From assembly GCF_011516925.1 (NCBI RefSeq), contig NZ_WOTG01000002.1:1-64000 (forward strand): a stretch of 64,000 nt of DNA, given 5' to 3'. The DNA comes from Acetobacter fabarum (GTDB lineage Bacteria > Pseudomonadota > Alphaproteobacteria > Acetobacterales > Acetobacteraceae). A program made the position numbers and the translations under genes. Shown here one piece after another: positions 28,381 through 36,453 of this stretch. Below the pieces are notes generated by a model that searched no databases, had not been told where the DNA came from, and saw only the letters and a list, made by a program, of their open reading frames with translations. The stretch's first letter is position 1; each line of letters starts with the position of its first letter.

Positions 28381-28845
28381 TTATTTAGAAGTGATGGCGG
28401 GAATATTATCAAATTCACTTTTCATATTTATTTTTTTAAATTGAAAAATAACATGAAACGGGATTGCTGGGCGATCCCACGCTACTTCTAAGTTTACGGG
28501 TTTACTCCATTCTTCACCAGCAAAAGACATAGTTTCTATAAGACCGTCAAGAACTGTTCTTTCTTCTTTTATTAATATATTTTCTGAATTTTGAAAAAAT
28601 AATACGTATTCTTTTTGGTCTATCCATTCTAGATCAGTAAGAATCTCTAAGAGAGCATTATAATTTTTCCCCGCATAGTCAGGGGCATGAAGTTTTTTAT
28701 ATATCTCATTATAAACGTCATTAATCGTTTGCATCACATCACCCAATAAAATGATTGGATTAGTAAAGTTGAATTTTTCTTCTCTATCTTCAGTTTGGAA
28801 AACCCACGGACCGTTGGTGTTTTTTAATGTGGAAATATCAAACAT
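28381..28845 (-). CDS. Barstar-like immunity protein
   Basis: A 154-residue AT-rich gene. The middle holds the barstar core: a helix with INDVYNEIYKKLHAPDYAGKNYNALLEILTDLEWI, equivalent to the barnase-binding helix and loop of barstar. The following EYVLFFQNSENIL matches the next strand. Barstar-family proteins neutralise secreted ribonucleases of the barnase/EndoU kind, often as immunity partners of polymorphic toxins. No matching nuclease gene is next to it, so it looks like an orphan immunity gene. Base composition is far from the flanking core genes. A second immunity-like gene lies 440 nt upstream on the same strand. Confidence 0.7.
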   Translation of the reverse strand: MFDISTLKNTNGPWVFQTEDREEKFNFTNPIILLGDVMQTINDVYNEIYKKLHAPDYAGKNYNALLEILTDLEWIDQKEYVLFFQNSENILIKEERTVLDGLIETMSFAGEEWSKPVNLEVAWDRPAIPFHVIFQFKKINMKSEFDNIPAITSK

Positions 28846-29283
28846 TTTATCTTAACCCATTCCTTTGAATGTCTGATAGTGATCAGATGTATAGCAAGCT
28901 TTCCCGTTGCCTGCCTATAATAATAGGTTCTTTACTACGATTAACTCCATGCTGAATGACCTCCACTGAATACTGCATCGCCTACTGCGGAAACTGCCTC
29001 CGCAAGACAGTTCATCACTGCACTGACCAGAATTTTCTGCGTGTTCGGGTCACTGCTTCGCTGTATCCGTCGCCTTCCATTTACAGATCAGCCGAAATGT
29101 TTGATTGATGGAGATATACTATTTATAGCCAAAAAACGGGATGACCAGATCTGTTGCCGGCATACTCCCGTCATCCTGCAGTTTTGCTTTTGTGAACTTT
29201 AACGGTCCTTATGGGGCAGCTTTGAGGGCTTGTCCTGTCAGGCCTATAGGATATGTCTGTCCCGCAGAACCGTCTTTTCATCA
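28846..29283. other. Gene-free stretch between two immunity-like genes
   Basis: About 440 bases with no protein frame I can support and no recognisable IS end. In a polymorphic-toxin immunity array this place could once have held another gene, but nothing recognisable remains. Confidence 0.4.
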
Positions 29284-29730
29284 TTAATATTTTACAGGAT
29301 AGAAAGCCTGTTTATCGAAACCAACGTTATGGGCATTGAATATATCAATCAGTTTCTGTCCAAAAAGCCTATCATCACCAGAAGCCAGCCATGCATCAAT
29401 AAAATTACGGCCTTTTTCCATTAAATAAAACTGATAAGTTGACCATATTGCTCCTCCATCTGCATTATTAGGAGAATTATCGGACATCTTCTTGAAAATA
29501 TCATCCATTTCCTGACCTGCAGGATCCACATCGGGATAGTCGAGAACCATGAAATTTATTTTGATTACTCTATACGCAAAATCGAGTGCTTCCTGACACC
29601 ATGTGCTTGCATATTCAACTCCCGAAAGCTTGTATATTCGGAAACTTTCGGAAGGCCAGTAATAAAACAGGCTATTAACATCATGACGACAGATTTCAAA
29701 AAATTTTTTGTATTGAAGGATTAATTCCAC
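29284..29730 (-). CDS. Putative immunity protein, unrecognised family
   Basis: A 148-residue acidic, aromatic-rich protein with no motif I can name (MELILQYKKFFEICRHD, DYPDVDPAGQEMDDIFKKM, MEKGRNFIDAWLASGDD). It starts with GTG 29730 preceded by an excellent AAAGGAG that overlaps the final codons of the broken toxin-like frame upstream. Small acidic genes placed this way directly behind a toxin tail are usually immunity genes. The size and composition fit the immunity class, but the specific role is inferred from position only. It is clearly AT-rich compared with the core genes. Confidence 0.5.
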   Translation of the reverse strand: MELILQYKKFFEICRHDVNSLFYYWPSESFRIYKLSGVEYASTWCQEALDFAYRVIKINFMVLDYPDVDPAGQEMDDIFKKMSDNSPNNADGGAIWSTYQFYLMEKGRNFIDAWLASGDDRLFGQKLIDIFNAHNVGFDKQAFYPVKY

Positions 29731-29733
29731 AGC

Positions 29734-30147
29734 CTACTCCTTTGGGAATTTCAATTTTAAAACGTTTGTACTATTAAGACTTTTAAGGATATCTATATTT
29801 ATTTCAACTGTGGCCGCAACATCTGGAGTCCGAAAACTAGCCGCCCCAGCAGGTCTAAATGTTATAGCAGTTCCATAGGAAGACCTGTCAGAAGAACGAA
29901 CAGTATCTCCGTGAGCATCGCGCGGTCGGGCACACGCGGGCGTTCGCCTTTCGCCCGCACAGGAATCACGTGAAGGAGTGCTCTGATCATCATTCCAGAG
30001 TATCGGAAACAAGAGAGTTGGCATGTCCTCCCACCACTTATCCCCCTCAAAGTACAAGGAGTTTTGAAAGGCACTTTCAACGATTGCCCTATGCTTGAGA
30101 CTATGGCGAACATTTCTTGATACTACGCGCTCCCTCCCATGACACAT
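29734..30147 (-). pseudogene. Broken toxin-like reading frame interrupted by an IS scrap
   Basis: A minus-strand frame of 137 codons that is not one gene. Its middle (about 29865-29960) is antisense-frame noise over an IS fragment. The distal part (about 29862-29737: ITFRPAGAASFRTPD, then VEINIDILKSL and LKLKFPKE) looks like the C-terminal tip of a polymorphic toxin, and its TAG stop lies within the ribosome site of the immunity-like gene. The proximal part overlaps the end of the lipoprotein gene and is doubtful. I read this as a toxin destroyed by IS insertion, leaving the immunity gene behind. Confidence 0.5.
29865..29960 (-). mobile_element. IS5/IS427-type transposase scrap
   Basis: In one minus-strand frame about 31 codons read VRAKGERPRVPDRAMLTEILF and then VLLTGLPMELL, matching the conserved start of IS427-group transposases (GRPRVPDRAALTGILFVLKTGIPWEML). 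No other part of the element is present. It lies inside the toxin-like frame. Confidence 0.65.
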
Positions 30148-30727
30148 AAGAAACTGTCTTACCTTCTACTGTCGTGATTTTTTGAATATTTATAGCATTG
30201 CCTCTCGCCTCTGGCGTGGAATTATATGCAGCTACAATGTACCAGTTCCCTGCTGGAAGATTAGAAAAGACAAAGTGAGCAACCGATGGACAAAGGCTGG
30301 GACCAGCCATAGGACAGGTAAAATGAGGGATGAAAGGCAACACTGATGGAACAACCCAACGAGGGTCATTTACGTTTTTATAATCATTAACACGAAGATT
30401 ATATACTTCCATTTTCTTCGCTAGAATGTGCATATACTCACTCTCTGGAAGAAGATCTATTGTAAAATTTTTTTGCGGCGTTTCTCTAAAAGAACTTTCT
30501 ATTGGATAAGAGTCATAGTTTCCGTCAGGTTCTTGATAAGAATGATATTTTGTAAATTCGGCTCCACTAACGCACCCTTTGATGGTGGCATGCCCGGGTT
30601 TTTGGGCCCATGCGACTTCAGCACTATTGAATGGTATTTTGGGAGGTGCGGGGTGCACGCAGCCAGTCAGCAGTAACGTGGGAAAGAAGGTAAAAAATAT
30701 TCTTTTGACACTAATATTTTGCATCAT
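30101..30727 (-). CDS. Hypothetical lipoprotein
   Basis: A 208-residue protein with a lipoprotein signal (ISVKRIFFTFFPTLLLTGC, lipobox LLTGC). The mature part has several paired cysteines and a region HFVFSNLPAGNWYIVAAYN, reminiscent of carboxypeptidase-regulatory or immunoglobulin-like folds, but I do not recognise a family. The start is set at ATG 30727, which follows AAAGAG; ATG 30745 is also in frame. It lies immediately upstream of the broken toxin-like frame on the same strand and may have belonged to the same effector operon. Composition is AT-rich. Confidence 0.6.
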   Translation of the reverse strand: MMQNISVKRIFFTFFPTLLLTGCVHPAPPKIPFNSAEVAWAQKPGHATIKGCVSGAEFTKYHSYQEPDGNYDSYPIESSFRETPQKNFTIDLLPESEYMHILAKKMEVYNLRVNDYKNVNDPRWVVPSVLPFIPHFTCPMAGPSLCPSVAHFVFSNLPAGNWYIVAAYNSTPEARGNAINIQKITTVEGKTVSYVSWEGARSIKKCSP

Positions 30728-31016
30728 TTTTTGCTCTTTCTTCATCTATTAGATGGGGGTTCCATCCGCGTAGGCCAGTGCTTTATTCAGGTCAGGATGA
30801 AAGACTTTAAAATCCACGTTGGAAAGATGGAATCACAGGGTGCACATTAAAACCAGAGGGGTTTTAGAAGACTCCACCTCCACCCGGATCTGGCGGTGAT
30901 GAGCTTAATCCGCTAATAAACGAAACGGCCCAGTCGATGGGGATAGATCACTATTCCCGAGAAAATGAAGTATGTTCATAGAATTAAGACGGAAACCGCT
31001 CAGTTTCGGAGGGGTT

Positions 31017-31991
31017 ATGGGAAATATCATGATTAATAATAAACAGGTAACAGAGAAAAATTCTTTTTCAATTTTTCATCAAGAGTGGTGGCTTAATGCT
31101 GCTACAGATGGGCATTATGATCTGATTGAAGTTAAAAAAGATGGTCTTGTTATTGGTGATCTAGCTATTTTTATGCAAACGCATTTGGGTATGAAAATAA
31201 TAACACGTCCACCTTATACACGAACCCTTGGGCCACGCTTATTTTTGCCCTCATCCAAGCCATTTCGCCGCGCGCAGAATATTCGCAATACCATTGCCGA
31301 ATTAGTAAAAAAAATACCACCTTACGATAGCTTGCATATAAGTCTTGATCCGGAAGATGAAACTGCATTTGCTTTTTCTTTATGCAAGTTCACAATTGGT
31401 CAGGCTTTCACATTTCGTGTTCCATTGGATATCCCTCTTAAAGATGTATGGGATAATTGCGATCAAAAAACACGCAATCTGATTAGAACAGCAGATAAAA
31501 AACTCTCTGTCGTCTGTAATACTAATTTGGACGATTTTATTCGTATCTCTCTCATTGATCAGCCTCGCGCCCAAAATAGCCACGATTTTGCACGCATGAA
31601 AAAAATTTTTGACGCATGCTGTCAGAGAGAACAAGCTTGTGTCATGAGCGCGTGGGATGAGCATAATCAGTTGATTGCGGCTGTCGTGTTAATCTGGGAC
31701 CAGAACAACCTGTACTTCTGGCAATCAGCCAGAGATCGTGGAGCCACTATTGCCGGATCTAACATGCTCCTGATCTGGCAAAGTATAGAATATGCCCATA
31801 ACAGAGGTCTTACATTTGATTTTGACAGTTTTGCCTCAGCAAAATCTGCAAAAATGATTGCCAGCTTTGGACTACCTCCCATTGTCCGCCCACAAGTTTT
31901 AGGCGCGTCCATACTTCGGCAATGGGAAAGATCTGCGAATGGCACGCTGAAAATTTTTAAAAATAAGATTTTAGGTCGTGCTGTCAGTTAG
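31017..31991 (+). CDS. GNAT/FemAB-type acyltransferase-like protein
   Basis: A 324-residue protein with the two-lobed layout of FemAB/GNAT acyltransferases. An N-terminal lobe contains FHQEWWLNAA and RPPYTRTLGPRL. A middle stretch CDQKTRNLIRTADKK resembles the substrate loop of FemAB proteins. The C-terminal lobe has ACVMSAWDEHNQLIAAVVLIWDQNNLYFW and GSNMLLIWQSIEYAHNRGLTFDFDS. Such proteins often modify peptidoglycan, sugars or exported peptides in polysaccharide or antibiotic loci. ATG 31017 is chosen for its GGAGG site five bases upstream. It stands alone in the island and its substrate is unknown. Confidence 0.65.
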   Translation: MGNIMINNKQVTEKNSFSIFHQEWWLNAATDGHYDLIEVKKDGLVIGDLAIFMQTHLGMKIITRPPYTRTLGPRLFLPSSKPFRRAQNIRNTIAELVKKIPPYDSLHISLDPEDETAFAFSLCKFTIGQAFTFRVPLDIPLKDVWDNCDQKTRNLIRTADKKLSVVCNTNLDDFIRISLIDQPRAQNSHDFARMKKIFDACCQREQACVMSAWDEHNQLIAAVVLIWDQNNLYFWQSARDRGATIAGSNMLLIWQSIEYAHNRGLTFDFDSFASAKSAKMIASFGLPPIVRPQVLGASILRQWERSANGTLKIFKNKILGRAVS

Positions 31992-32091
31992 CGCGTGATG
32001 TGGACAATAGCTTGTACCAGATGACACTATGTGTTTTCCAAAGTTTTCTTGATGATTAGCTCATTGAGTAGCCCAGCCATCATATGATTCG

Positions 32092-32130
32092 TTGAGCAAA
32101 AAACACAAGCCGGAAGAAGCAACGGAGATG
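32092..32130 (+). mobile_element. Possible IS3 OrfA scrap
   Basis: About a dozen codons, SKKHKPEEA after a TTG, resemble the start of OrfA of IS3-family elements (MSKKHKPEEI). Nothing further matches, so this is a faint trace only. Confidence 0.3.
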
Positions 32131-32198
32131 ATGACTGTCGATGCCATGGATAGAAATCGGATAACGGGCGAACAGCTGTTGCGTCCTGCGCCCACCTC

Positions 32199-32573
32199 TT
32201 ATTTTGCAGGGGCTTTGCCGCTAATACTCCCACTTGCTAACGCCGCGACTAAGGCTCTGGCTTCTTCATCGCTTAAGGTGCCTGGATTATCTTGCGGCAT
32301 AGAATAGCGGATTTTTTGGAACAGCACGGCAGGCCGTGACAACCATTTTTGCGCAAACGCTGAGCCAGCAAGGAGTGGGGCCTCGTCCAAGCTACGAGAG
32401 GGGGTGTTGTGGCATGCGCCACAACGCTGCTTGTAGAGCGCAACTCCATACGCCACCTGTTGTGAGGTGGCAGTAATGCCCGCCGCCTGCGGCACAGCAC
32501 GCCCATGCACGGGAAACGCCACTAAGAGACCACACGCGGTCATTCGCGTAACACGCAGTATGCTTTGTCGCAT
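32199..32573 (-). CDS. Small periplasmic cytochrome c
   Basis: A 124-residue monohaem class I cytochrome c. After a signal peptide (MRQSILRVTRMTACGLLVAF, cleaved near VHGRA) comes the haem-binding motif CGACH. The axial methionine is in YSMPQDNPGTLSDEEARALVAAL, a standard C-terminal helix. It follows the phospholipase gene by only 13 nt on the same strand and so is probably co-transcribed. A cytochrome next to a phospholipase has no obvious redox logic; it may pass electrons from a periplasmic dehydrogenase, or simply travel with the operon. Confidence 0.85.
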   Translation of the reverse strand: MRQSILRVTRMTACGLLVAFPVHGRAVPQAAGITATSQQVAYGVALYKQRCGACHNTPSRSLDEAPLLAGSAFAQKWLSRPAVLFQKIRYSMPQDNPGTLSDEEARALVAALASGSISGKAPAK

Positions 32574-32586
32574 GCTGGGCACTCTT

Positions 32587-34035
32587 TTACTGGTCGACCC
32601 GCTTGCGGGTGCCGGCTTCCTGCTTGGGGGTAACTTGGTGCTTATCTGGAAAAACCGGGTCACTGAAATGCTCAGCGTCATATTCTGCCTGCTTGAGCAA
32701 ATCTGCTGTGGGCGGCAGAGTTGGCGCGGCTTCTGGCATTGCTCCAAAACGGAAGGCTGAGGTGAGATCTCCAAACGTATCACGCCGCCACTGGGTAATA
32801 TTAGGTTCGCGCACGCCTGTTATACGCTCAAGAAATTGGAGTGTTGAGGTGTGGTCAAAGGTTTCGCTGCATACCCAGCCGCCTACTGTCCATGGAGAAA
32901 TAATGATGCAAGGTACGCGAAAGCCTGCCCCAATAGGCCATTTATCAACATATTCTCCGGATGTACCGTCGGGGGCAAACGGCGGGGGTACGTGATCAAA
33001 CAGGCCGTCATTTTCATCATAATTGAGAATAAAAGCCGTTTTTGCCCACACATCTGGGTTGGCAGCGAGTGCGTTGAGTTTTTGCGCGATAAATTCAGCC
33101 CCGGCAGCGGGCATGTAGTCAGGGTGTTCGCACGCCCAGTCGGGGGGGCAGAGCCAAGAAACCGTTGGCAGGCGATCATGCAAAGCATCATGTTCGAACT
33201 CACCTTCAGACGGTTCTGGCACACCTTTACGGTACAGGGCAGAGTTATGGGGCGCATCCATAAACTGCCGGAAATGTTGTAACTGATTAAAGGGGCGGCC
33301 ATGTTTGCCGCACTGGTAGACGCGCCAGCTTACCCCTGCTTCTTCCAACCGTTCTGGGTAGGTTTTCCAGGCAAAGCCTTCTTGTGGTCGAATGTTGCTG
33401 GTACTGGGGCCGCCACTGGTCCCGTCTGGATCTATCATGCCGGTCATGTAGTACAAGCGGTTTGGTCCCGTTGGGCCGAGAACCGAGCAATGGTAGCCAT
33501 CACAAATTGTAAAAGCATCGGCCAGGGCGTAATGGAAGGGAATATCCTCACGCTTGAAATAGCCCATAACGTAAGGGGCGTTTTCTTTATCGACCAAACG
33601 GTGGGCTAAGAGCCACTGATCCATTCTGCCACCATTCCATGCAATATGCTGCACGTTCCATGCGTGGCTGGTTGAAGGCAGTTTTTGCGCATTAGTTGTT
33701 TTAGTATCAAGGTGGAAAGGCAGCAGGTAGCCTGAATGGTAATTCTCCGGGTCTGGTTGGTAAAAAACACTTTTACCGTTTTTAAGGGTTAGAGCGTTTG
33801 GATCGTTAAACCCGCGCACACCAGCCAAAGTGCCAAAATAATGGTCAAAAGAACGGTTTTCCTGCATGAGCAGGACAACATGTTTAATGTCTTTGAGCGA
33901 CCCTGCCCGCTTAGGTGTTTGGGCCATAAGTTTGCGTACATGAGGCGGCATAAGAGTTGCAGCAGAGCTAAGCGCTGCTAGACGGGCGGCACCGGTTATA
34001 AGGCGGCGGCGCGTTGACGGGCGTGAGCGAAACAT
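32587..34035 (-). CDS. Tat-exported phospholipase C / acid phosphatase-type phosphoesterase
   Basis: A 482-residue phosphoesterase of the bacterial phospholipase C/AcpA superfamily. A twin-arginine signal (STRRRLITGAARLA) opens the protein. The catalytic domain begins HVVLLMQENRSFDHYFGTLAGVRGFND, with the metal-binding Glu-Asn, and continues through GPTGPNRLYYMTG (active-site region) and LNYDENDGLFDHVPPP (metal Asp/His) to GAGFRVPCIIISPW. It lacks the C-terminal DUF756 repeats of haemolytic PlcH-type enzymes and of its paralogue at 36454, so it is a minimal enzyme. It should hydrolyse phospholipids or other phosphodiesters in the periplasm or outside. It lies divergent from the sigma factor gene, 520 nt away. 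Confidence 0.85.
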   Translation of the reverse strand: MFRSRPSTRRRLITGAARLAALSSAATLMPPHVRKLMAQTPKRAGSLKDIKHVVLLMQENRSFDHYFGTLAGVRGFNDPNALTLKNGKSVFYQPDPENYHSGYLLPFHLDTKTTNAQKLPSTSHAWNVQHIAWNGGRMDQWLLAHRLVDKENAPYVMGYFKREDIPFHYALADAFTICDGYHCSVLGPTGPNRLYYMTGMIDPDGTSGGPSTSNIRPQEGFAWKTYPERLEEAGVSWRVYQCGKHGRPFNQLQHFRQFMDAPHNSALYRKGVPEPSEGEFEHDALHDRLPTVSWLCPPDWACEHPDYMPAAGAEFIAQKLNALAANPDVWAKTAFILNYDENDGLFDHVPPPFAPDGTSGEYVDKWPIGAGFRVPCIIISPWTVGGWVCSETFDHTSTLQFLERITGVREPNITQWRRDTFGDLTSAFRFGAMPEAAPTLPPTADLLKQAEYDAEHFSDPVFPDKHQVTPKQEAGTRKRVDQ

Positions 34036-34482
34036 AGATTAGCGCTTCCTGCTTTTATCTATACATATACGCCGTTCAATCACGCTTAAAGATGCTACAG
34101 CTTATGACCGGCAACAAGAATGAAACGAAAAACAAATAGATTTTTAAAGATAAAAACCTAAAACTATGCGTCTGAAGTCATATATTCAGGGTATCCATTG
34201 CGCTCTCTGTTGAGACTTTGCAACCAGTCAGAAAGCATGCAACATAAGTGTCATAAAAGGTGTGGCGGACAGAAGCTGAGCTTTATGTAGACGCAACAGC
34301 ATGCTCGCCCTTCCGGCATGTCGTTAGTTAAGCAGGATGATGATTGAAACGAATTGCACGGCTGAGTGAAAGGTTGATTTCAGCCCCCAGTAAAGAGTGA
34401 AGTCTGTTTCTCATTGTGTTTTGGCGGGATTTCAAGCGTTCACAGCGCGCCAGAGAGATTGAGTCAAAAGTGATTTCATATT
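34036..34482. other. Divergent intergenic region, phospholipase / sigma factor
   Basis: About 450 AT-rich bases upstream of both the leftward phospholipase gene and the rightward sigma gene. Apart from the Pho-box-like site listed separately I see only isolated half-sites (for example GTGTCAT near 34248), and none arranged for the leftward gene. No small gene is convincing. Confidence 0.4.
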
Positions 34483-34500
34483 CTGTCATAAAACGTTCAC
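34483..34500 (+). promoter_or_regulatory. Pho-box-like site upstream of the FecI-type sigma gene
   Basis: CTGTCAT, spacer AAAA, CGTTCAC. The first 7-mer is a perfect PhoB half-site, the second agrees at most positions, and the 4-nt spacer is A-rich as in the consensus (CTGTCAT-N4-CTGTCAT). It ends 55 nt before the sigma gene start. Found by eye, not scored. Confidence 0.65.
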
Positions 34501-34555
34501 AAACAAAGAATGATAAAGTGCTACACGTCCTGCGCATTCAGGGTGGGGCGTCTTT

Positions 34556-35122
34556 ATGCTTGGCGATCAACATTACAGCTACTGGTTCGCGAAACATATT
34601 CTGCCGAATGAGCACGTGGTGAGAACATGGCTCGGTCGTTTTCCTCAGATCGAGGTAGATGACATCATTCAGGAAGCTTACGTCATCATGGCGGAAGCTG
34701 AGCTTGATAATATTTCCAATCCTATTGCCTATTTTTATACGGTTTGCCGGAACCTTATTTTGAAACATTATAAAAAGGCCCGCATTGTAGAAATAGTAGC
34801 TCTGGCTGATGTACAGAACGACCTGTTGGCAGATCATATGCCGTCACTTGAAGCAGTGGCAGATGCTAGAGCAGAGTTGAGGTTTCTGAATTCAGTAATC
34901 CAGCGTCTGCCTGAGCGCTGTCGTAATGTGTTTATTGATCGCAAGATTAACGGGTTCACACAAAAAGATTGTGCAAAAAATCGTGGAATTTCAGAAAACA
35001 GTGTTGAAAAACAACTGGCGCGCGCATTGCTTTCCATTTCAAAATTCTATGCCCAGCGTGACAAAAGCCAGGCAATACCCATAAGAGGAGGTGTGGGTAA
35101 TGACAAAAAAAGCCACTCCTGA
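34556..35122 (+). CDS. FecI-type ECF RNA polymerase sigma factor
   Basis: A 188-residue ECF sigma factor of the FecI (iron-starvation/cell-surface signalling) group. Region 2 is seen in residues 15-80 (WLGRFPQIEVDDIIQEAYVIM and IAYFYTVCRNLILKHYKKAR). Region 4 spans 105-165 (LPERCRNVFIDRKINGFTQKDCAKNRGISENSVEKQLARAL), where the helix-turn-helix recognises the -35 element. Its stop overlaps the start of the FecR-type gene, the standard coupled arrangement. In this class the anti-sigma partner is released when a TonB receptor with an STN domain binds its ligand; such a receptor is encoded at 40-43 kb. A Pho-box-like site lies just upstream, so phosphate limitation rather than iron probably controls its expression. 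Confidence 0.88.
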   Translation: MLGDQHYSYWFAKHILPNEHVVRTWLGRFPQIEVDDIIQEAYVIMAEAELDNISNPIAYFYTVCRNLILKHYKKARIVEIVALADVQNDLLADHMPSLEAVADARAELRFLNSVIQRLPERCRNVFIDRKINGFTQKDCAKNRGISENSVEKQLARALLSISKFYAQRDKSQAIPIRGGVGNDKKSHS

Positions 35123-35999
35123 CCAGATTGCAGCAGAATGGATCGCACGTCTTGATAGGCGACAGTTGACAGCAGAAGAAGACCGTCTGTTGCAGAACTG
35201 GATTCGTGAGGATGTACGGCATAAAGGTGCGTTTCTGCGATGTCAGGCTATATGGCACGCGACAAACAGAGCGCAGGCATTACGGTCTCCTGCTGCCGAC
35301 TGGAGCCAGAGACGGCAACTTCCATCTAGACGGATGGTTGTTTCAACAGCGGCAGCTGCATTTTTTTGTGCCATTTTTGTACCGTCAGGAACAACAGAAG
35401 CAAAAATTTTCTATGAAACCCATAGGAATATTCTGCATACTCCAGAAAAATGGCGTAGAAAACTGATACTAGACTGTCATACCAAAGTTGAAGACAGTTC
35501 TTGTGACACCCGTGTAATTTCTGGTCTCTGCTACGTTACCGCGTGCGACGAGCTGGTGAAAACAGCCAATCTGAGATTTATAGTGAACGGCAGTCTGCTG
35601 GTTTCTCAAGGTCAGAACCACGAAAGCGGTGTTGTGATTAACGGCAGTGCTCATGTGTGGAGGCGCAGCATATCCGATCCTAAATGTCTTACCACAGGCA
35701 CTCGTATTACGGTGACATCACGCGGAACATTACGGTTCAGTCATTTGGATAAGGATGAACTTGTCCGTCTCCTCGCATGGACAACAGGTCAAATAGCACT
35801 CGAAACAGAAACTATTTCCGAAGCGGCAGATATTTTCAATCGCTACAATCAGAAACAGATCATTTCTTCTTTTCGATTGGGCGATCAGAGGCTCTCCGGC
35901 TTATTCGATCTTAATCGACCTGATATATTTGTCCAGGCAGCCCGAAGCATTGCGGGTGCACGGGTAAGAGAGGACGCACACCACTTTTATCTGGAATAG
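35100..35999 (+). CDS. FecR-type anti-sigma factor / surface signalling regulator
   Basis: A 299-residue protein. The N-terminal DUF4880 domain (about residues 5-60: AAEWIARLDRRQLTAEEDRLLQNWI) binds the sigma factor. One transmembrane segment lies at about 78-97 (MVVSTAAAAFFCAIFV). A periplasmic FecR domain (about 125-250) and a C-terminal STN-like segment (SEAADIFNRYNQKQIIS) follow and contact the receptor's signalling domain. ATG 35100 follows AGAGGAGG; GTG 35091 is also in frame. It overlaps the sigma gene by 23 nt. An IS remnant starts directly after its stop, so any gene once behind it has been displaced. Confidence 0.85.
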   Translation: MTKKATPDQIAAEWIARLDRRQLTAEEDRLLQNWIREDVRHKGAFLRCQAIWHATNRAQALRSPAADWSQRRQLPSRRMVVSTAAAAFFCAIFVPSGTTEAKIFYETHRNILHTPEKWRRKLILDCHTKVEDSSCDTRVISGLCYVTACDELVKTANLRFIVNGSLLVSQGQNHESGVVINGSAHVWRRSISDPKCLTTGTRITVTSRGTLRFSHLDKDELVRLLAWTTGQIALETETISEAADIFNRYNQKQIISSFRLGDQRLSGLFDLNRPDIFVQAARSIAGARVREDAHHFYLE

Positions 36000-36007
36000 C
36001 TTCTTGG

Positions 36008-36200
36008 GCTCAGGGCCCATTGATATGGGAGGCGGGCGGGAAACCGTTAAAAATACAAACGCCGCAACCGTATCGCGATCATGTTCGGCAGGCTCAAGGA
36101 CTGGAGACGGGGCGCAACATGCTATGACAGATACCCAACCGCCTTCTTCTCGGCCATCTGCCTCGCTGCAATTGTCATGCTCTGGCTATAAGTCCTGAGC
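36008..36200 (+). mobile_element. Internally deleted IS5-family element
   Basis: Ends form a perfect 7-bp inverted repeat, GCTCAGG at 36008 and CCTGAGC at 36194, the same termini seen at both island borders. Inside, from 36051, one frame reads KYKRRNRIAIMFGRLKDWRR, then CYDRYPTAFFSAICLAAIVMLWL and a TAA stop at 36189, the C-terminus of an IS5-family transposase. The N-terminal and central parts are missing, so the piece is a short non-autonomous copy between the anti-sigma and phospholipase genes. Confidence 0.75.
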
Positions 36201-36215
36201 TGAGCATCGGGATGC

Positions 36216-36233
36216 GTGTCTTATTACTGTCAC
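36216..36233 (+). promoter_or_regulatory. Pho-box-like site upstream of the large phospholipase C gene
   Basis: GTGTCTT, spacer ATTA, CTGTCAC: both 7-mers agree with the PhoB half-site CTGTCAT/C at most positions and the 4-nt spacer is correct. It ends 220 nt before the start codon. A GGAAAT hexamer at 36247, like the -35 element used by FecI-type sigma factors, follows. Confidence 0.55.
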
Positions 36234-36453
36234 AAAAAAAAACGACGGAAATGGGAATGCCGACGACTCATTGAAGGCAGATGCTTCTGTTACACAAGGA
36301 TGCAGTCATGTCTTTTTTGGGGTGCCGAAATGAGCCGTCTCGCACCCTCATAAGTGCAGCATTTTTGATACAGGATATTTTTTGCCACAAAGTGCTCGGC
36401 TATATGCATCATTGCCAGCAGCCTGATCTTTTTCATAAGACGAACGCGAGGGT

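Noticed and set aside
28381..30727. An intact toxin-antitoxin system
   Set aside because: No complete toxin gene is present; only immunity-like genes and a broken tail remain.
34093..34110. Possible leftward Pho box (CTACAG and ATGACCG) for the smaller phospholipase gene
   Set aside because: The half-sites are 10 rather than 11 nt apart and one is poor; no supported box was found for this gene or for the receptor gene.
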